16,291 nt of DNA. It comes from DATLAN01 sp035527455 (lineage in GTDB: Bacteria; Planctomycetota; Planctomycetia; Pirellulales; Thermoguttaceae). Below are positions 14,542-16,291 of this stretch, in pieces (the first letter of the stretch is position 1; every line of letters begins with the position of its first letter). The notes beneath the pieces were generated by a model. The model saw only the letters and a list, made by a program, of their open reading frames with translations, was not told the DNA's origin and made no database searches. Location: positions 1-16,291 of the forward strand of contig DATLAN010000319.1 of assembly GCA_035527455.1 (NCBI GenBank), given 5' to 3'. Made by a program: the position numbers and the translations under genes.

Positions 14542-16082
14542 AGACAAAACTGCTACTGGCGGCGGTTGCGGCCGGCTGCGCGTGGGCCAGTGCGTTTCCA
14601 GCGGTGACCGCGCCGCCCGATTCGTTTTTCGAGAGGGTTCGTGAGGAGCATAGGGATGCCGCACGCGAGTTCTACAAGAAGCACATCGACGTGGGAGGCA
14701 TGCCGATCGTCGCGGCGGGCGAGGTGGCGGACCCGGCTCTGCGTCGGGCGCATGAGATAGTCGCCCGCATGCTGTCCGGCCGGCCCGACGTGCTCGAGGC
14801 CCTGGTCGATGGGGGGATGTACCTGGCGATCATCGGCAACGACCAGGTCTATACCGACCTTCCCGAAAACAGGAACCAACCCAACCCGGATTATCTCAAC
14901 CAGCGTGTGCGCGGCACGGGCGGATTGCCCACCAGCTTCGGCGAAGAGAATCTGCTGAGCCTGCCCCTGGACCGCTACGACGACGAGAGCATCGCCGTAC
15001 ATGAATTCTGCCACACGATCGACGGGGCGCTGGGCAGGCTGGACCCGACGTGGAAGGACCGCAAGGAGGCCGCTTACCACGATGCACTGGCCAAAGGGCT
15101 CTACAAGGATACCTACGCCATCGGCAATGCGGGCGAATACTGGGCCGAGATCGCCCAGGTCTATTTCGACTGCAACCGCGTGAACAACTGGAACCATGGC
15201 CCCGTCGGCCGCCGCGAGCAACTGAAGATCTACGACCCCGAAGGCTACGAACTGGTCAGGAGCACCTTCAACCTGCGGCCCGACCAGGACTGGCGCTACC
15301 GATGGCTGCAACCGCTACCCAACGTGGAGGCGCCGCCGGCGAAGTTCCATATCGACCCGTTCTACACGAAGTTCACCTGGGCGCGCGAGTTCACGGTTCT
15401 CGGGCGCGGGGCCTCCGACGAGGCCCTGCTGAAGGCCAACGACACGATCCGCAAGATGTTCGCCTACCGCCACGACGTTCTCAAGGCGCTGATCGCCGAC
15501 GGCGCGAGGCTGGTCGTTTTGGGCCCTGATGAAAAACTGTCCGACCTGCCGGAGTACAAGACGGTTGAGGGCAAGGGCCCGGACCACATGGCCCGTTTTC
15601 TCGATTACTCGCCGGAAATGAAGCTGCTGGTGGTCGGCCAGGAGAACGTTTTGGGCGATCTGCGCGGCGACCCTTACGCCACGGACTGCCAGGTCATTCG
15701 TGTCTTTGCCAAGGCCATCTATCATGTGACCGGCACCCGCGCAGTCGATCCTGACTGGGAAAAGAAAAAGGACCTGCAGCAGTACGAATTGCGGGTCCAG
15801 CGCATGGACGTCCGCTTCGACCGGAGGCTCGGGACGCTGTACGACTCCGCCATGAGCAAGGGGCGTTGGAAAGGGACGGCCGCGGTCCACGATCGGGTCG
15901 AGTACTGGACCACCGGCGTGCTGGCCTACTTCGACGCGGCAGGCCAAAACATTCCACCCCATGACGCCGCCGAGGCGATCACCACCCGCGAGGCGCTCCA
16001 GCGGTACGATCCCGGCCTGTTTTCGCTCGTGGACGAGACGATGGCATATCGTGGCAAAGTGGACTGGCGCTATCGGCCTTGA
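14538..16082 (+). CDS. Secreted tandem-domain metallopeptidase, second domain degenerate
   Basis: A 514-residue exported protein with signal peptide (about 1-25, LLLAAVAAGCAWASAFPAVTA). Two homologous domains follow, about 40-250 and 270-514. Domain 1 has HEFCH (His155, Glu156, His159) and DTYAIGNAGEYWAE, where Tyr193, Glu200 and Glu204 keep the lethal-factor-type Y-x6-E-x3-E spacing. Domain 2 aligns along its length (RPDVLEALV with RHDVLKALI; TDLPE with SDLPE; LDPTW with VDPDW; EYWAEIAQVYFD with EYWTTGVLAYFD; DWRYR in both), but HExxH is replaced by FAKAI (390-394), Tyr by Ala448 and the last Glu by Thr459; only Glu455 survives. Domain 2 is thus probably a binding or regulatory pseudopeptidase. 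ATG 14538 overlaps the previous stop (ATGA, 14538-14541), implying translational coupling. The frame open upstream to 14391 is a shadow of the preceding gene. Confidence 0.78.
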   Translation: MKTKLLLAAVAAGCAWASAFPAVTAPPDSFFERVREEHRDAAREFYKKHIDVGGMPIVAAGEVADPALRRAHEIVARMLSGRPDVLEALVDGGMYLAIIGNDQVYTDLPENRNQPNPDYLNQRVRGTGGLPTSFGEENLLSLPLDRYDDESIAVHEFCHTIDGALGRLDPTWKDRKEAAYHDALAKGLYKDTYAIGNAGEYWAEIAQVYFDCNRVNNWNHGPVGRREQLKIYDPEGYELVRSTFNLRPDQDWRYRWLQPLPNVEAPPAKFHIDPFYTKFTWAREFTVLGRGASDEALLKANDTIRKMFAYRHDVLKALIADGARLVVLGPDEKLSDLPEYKTVEGKGPDHMARFLDYSPEMKLLVVGQENVLGDLRGDPYATDCQVIRVFAKAIYHVTGTRAVDPDWEKKKDLQQYELRVQRMDVRFDRRLGTLYDSAMSKGRWKGTAAVHDRVEYWTTGVLAYFDAAGQNIPPHDAAEAITTREALQRYDPGLFSLVDETMAYRGKVDWRYRP

Positions 16083-16134
16083 ATCGCGTCCACAACGGCC
16101 CGTTTCGGGCCCGCGTAGAAACAGCCCGTACATT

Positions 16135-16188
16135 AGCGAGGGTGGCACGCCCTGAGGAACTCAGCGAGGGTGGCACGCCCTGAGGAAC
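16135..16188 (+). repeat. Tandem direct copies of the REP-like unit
   Basis: A 26-bp sequence beginning AGCGAGGGTGGCACGCCCTG occurs at 16135-16160 and 16163-16188 (28-bp period). The first copy stops after GAGGAAC and lacks the 3' half of the hairpin; the second continues into a complete unit. The pattern looks like slippage or a nested insertion. Confidence 0.85.
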
Positions 16189-16244
16189 GAAGGGCGTGGA
16201 ACCCCTGCCAAACCACGCCCTTCGTTCCTCAGGGCGTGCCACCC
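16168..16244. repeat. Perfect inverted pair of REP-like units (BIME-like)
   Basis: Arms 16168-16199 and 16213-16244 are perfect 32-bp inverted copies around a 13-bp spacer (16200-16212). Each arm contains the CACGCCCT / AGGGCGTG hairpin with a 9-nt loop, the same unit as at 6962-6996. The pair lies 86 bp after the tandem-domain peptidase stop and could form one long cruciform or hairpin. The remaining sequence to 16291 shows no gene. Confidence 0.88.
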
Positions 16245-16291
16245 CATTGGACAAGTTGTTTCTGCGCAGGCCCTCAGTACCCCCTGACCCG

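Noticed and set aside
14538..14600. Lipoprotein signal in AAGC at residues 11-14 of the tandem-domain peptidase
   Set aside because: The residue three before Cys is Ala rather than Leu/Val/Ile, and a normal signal peptidase site (VTA|PP) follows.
1..16291. CRISPR array, tRNA, rRNA, integrase or insertion sequence
   Set aside because: No regularly spaced direct repeats with unique spacers, no tRNA or rRNA signature and no transposase motifs were seen; the repeats found are short palindromic units.

Overview
The window looks like a chromosomal segment of a planctomycete, most likely from the Pirellulales. This is inferred from the GC-rich sequence, the secreted PQQ-propeller protein with a WPQFRG-type start, the discoidin/TolB-propeller/multihaem cytochrome related to the HZS-alpha family, the secreted Asp-box + LamG protein, and the weak or absent Shine-Dalgarno sequences at several starts. 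No rRNA, tRNA, CRISPR array, integrase or transposase was seen. I made no database comparison, so family names rest on motifs and memory.

Layout. Positions 1-162 are a leader with an imperfect hairpin. 163-1686 (+) is pyruvate kinase. 1726-2210 (-) is a two-gene toxin-antitoxin-like operon convergent with it. 2459-3673 (+) is argininosuccinate synthase (argG). 3674-3995 holds no gene but a striking pair of inverted REP-like hairpins bracketed by a 19-bp direct repeat. 3996-5483 (+) is a winged-helix/AAA ATPase of unknown role. 5605-6933 (+) is a secreted PQQ-like beta-propeller. A hairpin repeat at 6962-6996 separates it from the convergent gene at 7086-10019 (-), a secreted 977-residue protein with a discoidin domain, a TolB-like propeller and three CXXCH haem motifs. 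A divergent promoter region (10020-10205) leads to 10206-11948 (+), a secreted sialidase-like/LamG protein whose stop codon lies in a palindromic repeat present twice (11924-12000). 12032-13561 (+) is a GT-B glycosyltransferase. 13792-16082 (+) is a coupled pair of secreted metallopeptidases. The tail (16083-16291) carries the same hairpin repeat family seen at 6962.

How the genes fit together. Pyruvate kinase and argG are housekeeping genes and appear to be unlinked transcription units. The block 5605-16082 is mostly exported proteins: carbohydrate- or surface-related domains (discoidin, LamG, Asp-box), periplasmic c-type haem electron transfer, and proteolysis. The cytochrome gene and the sialidase-like gene share a 186-bp divergent control region with good sigma70-like boxes on both strands and may be co-regulated.

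The most notable item is the metallopeptidase pair at 13792-16082. Both proteins have signal peptides, their genes overlap by ATGA, and both show a zinc-site layout (HExxH, then Y-x6-E-x3-E) matching the anthrax lethal factor type of peptidase. The second is a tandem duplication in which the first domain keeps the site and the second has lost the HExxH and the Tyr: an active/inactive domain fusion downstream of a single-domain relative.
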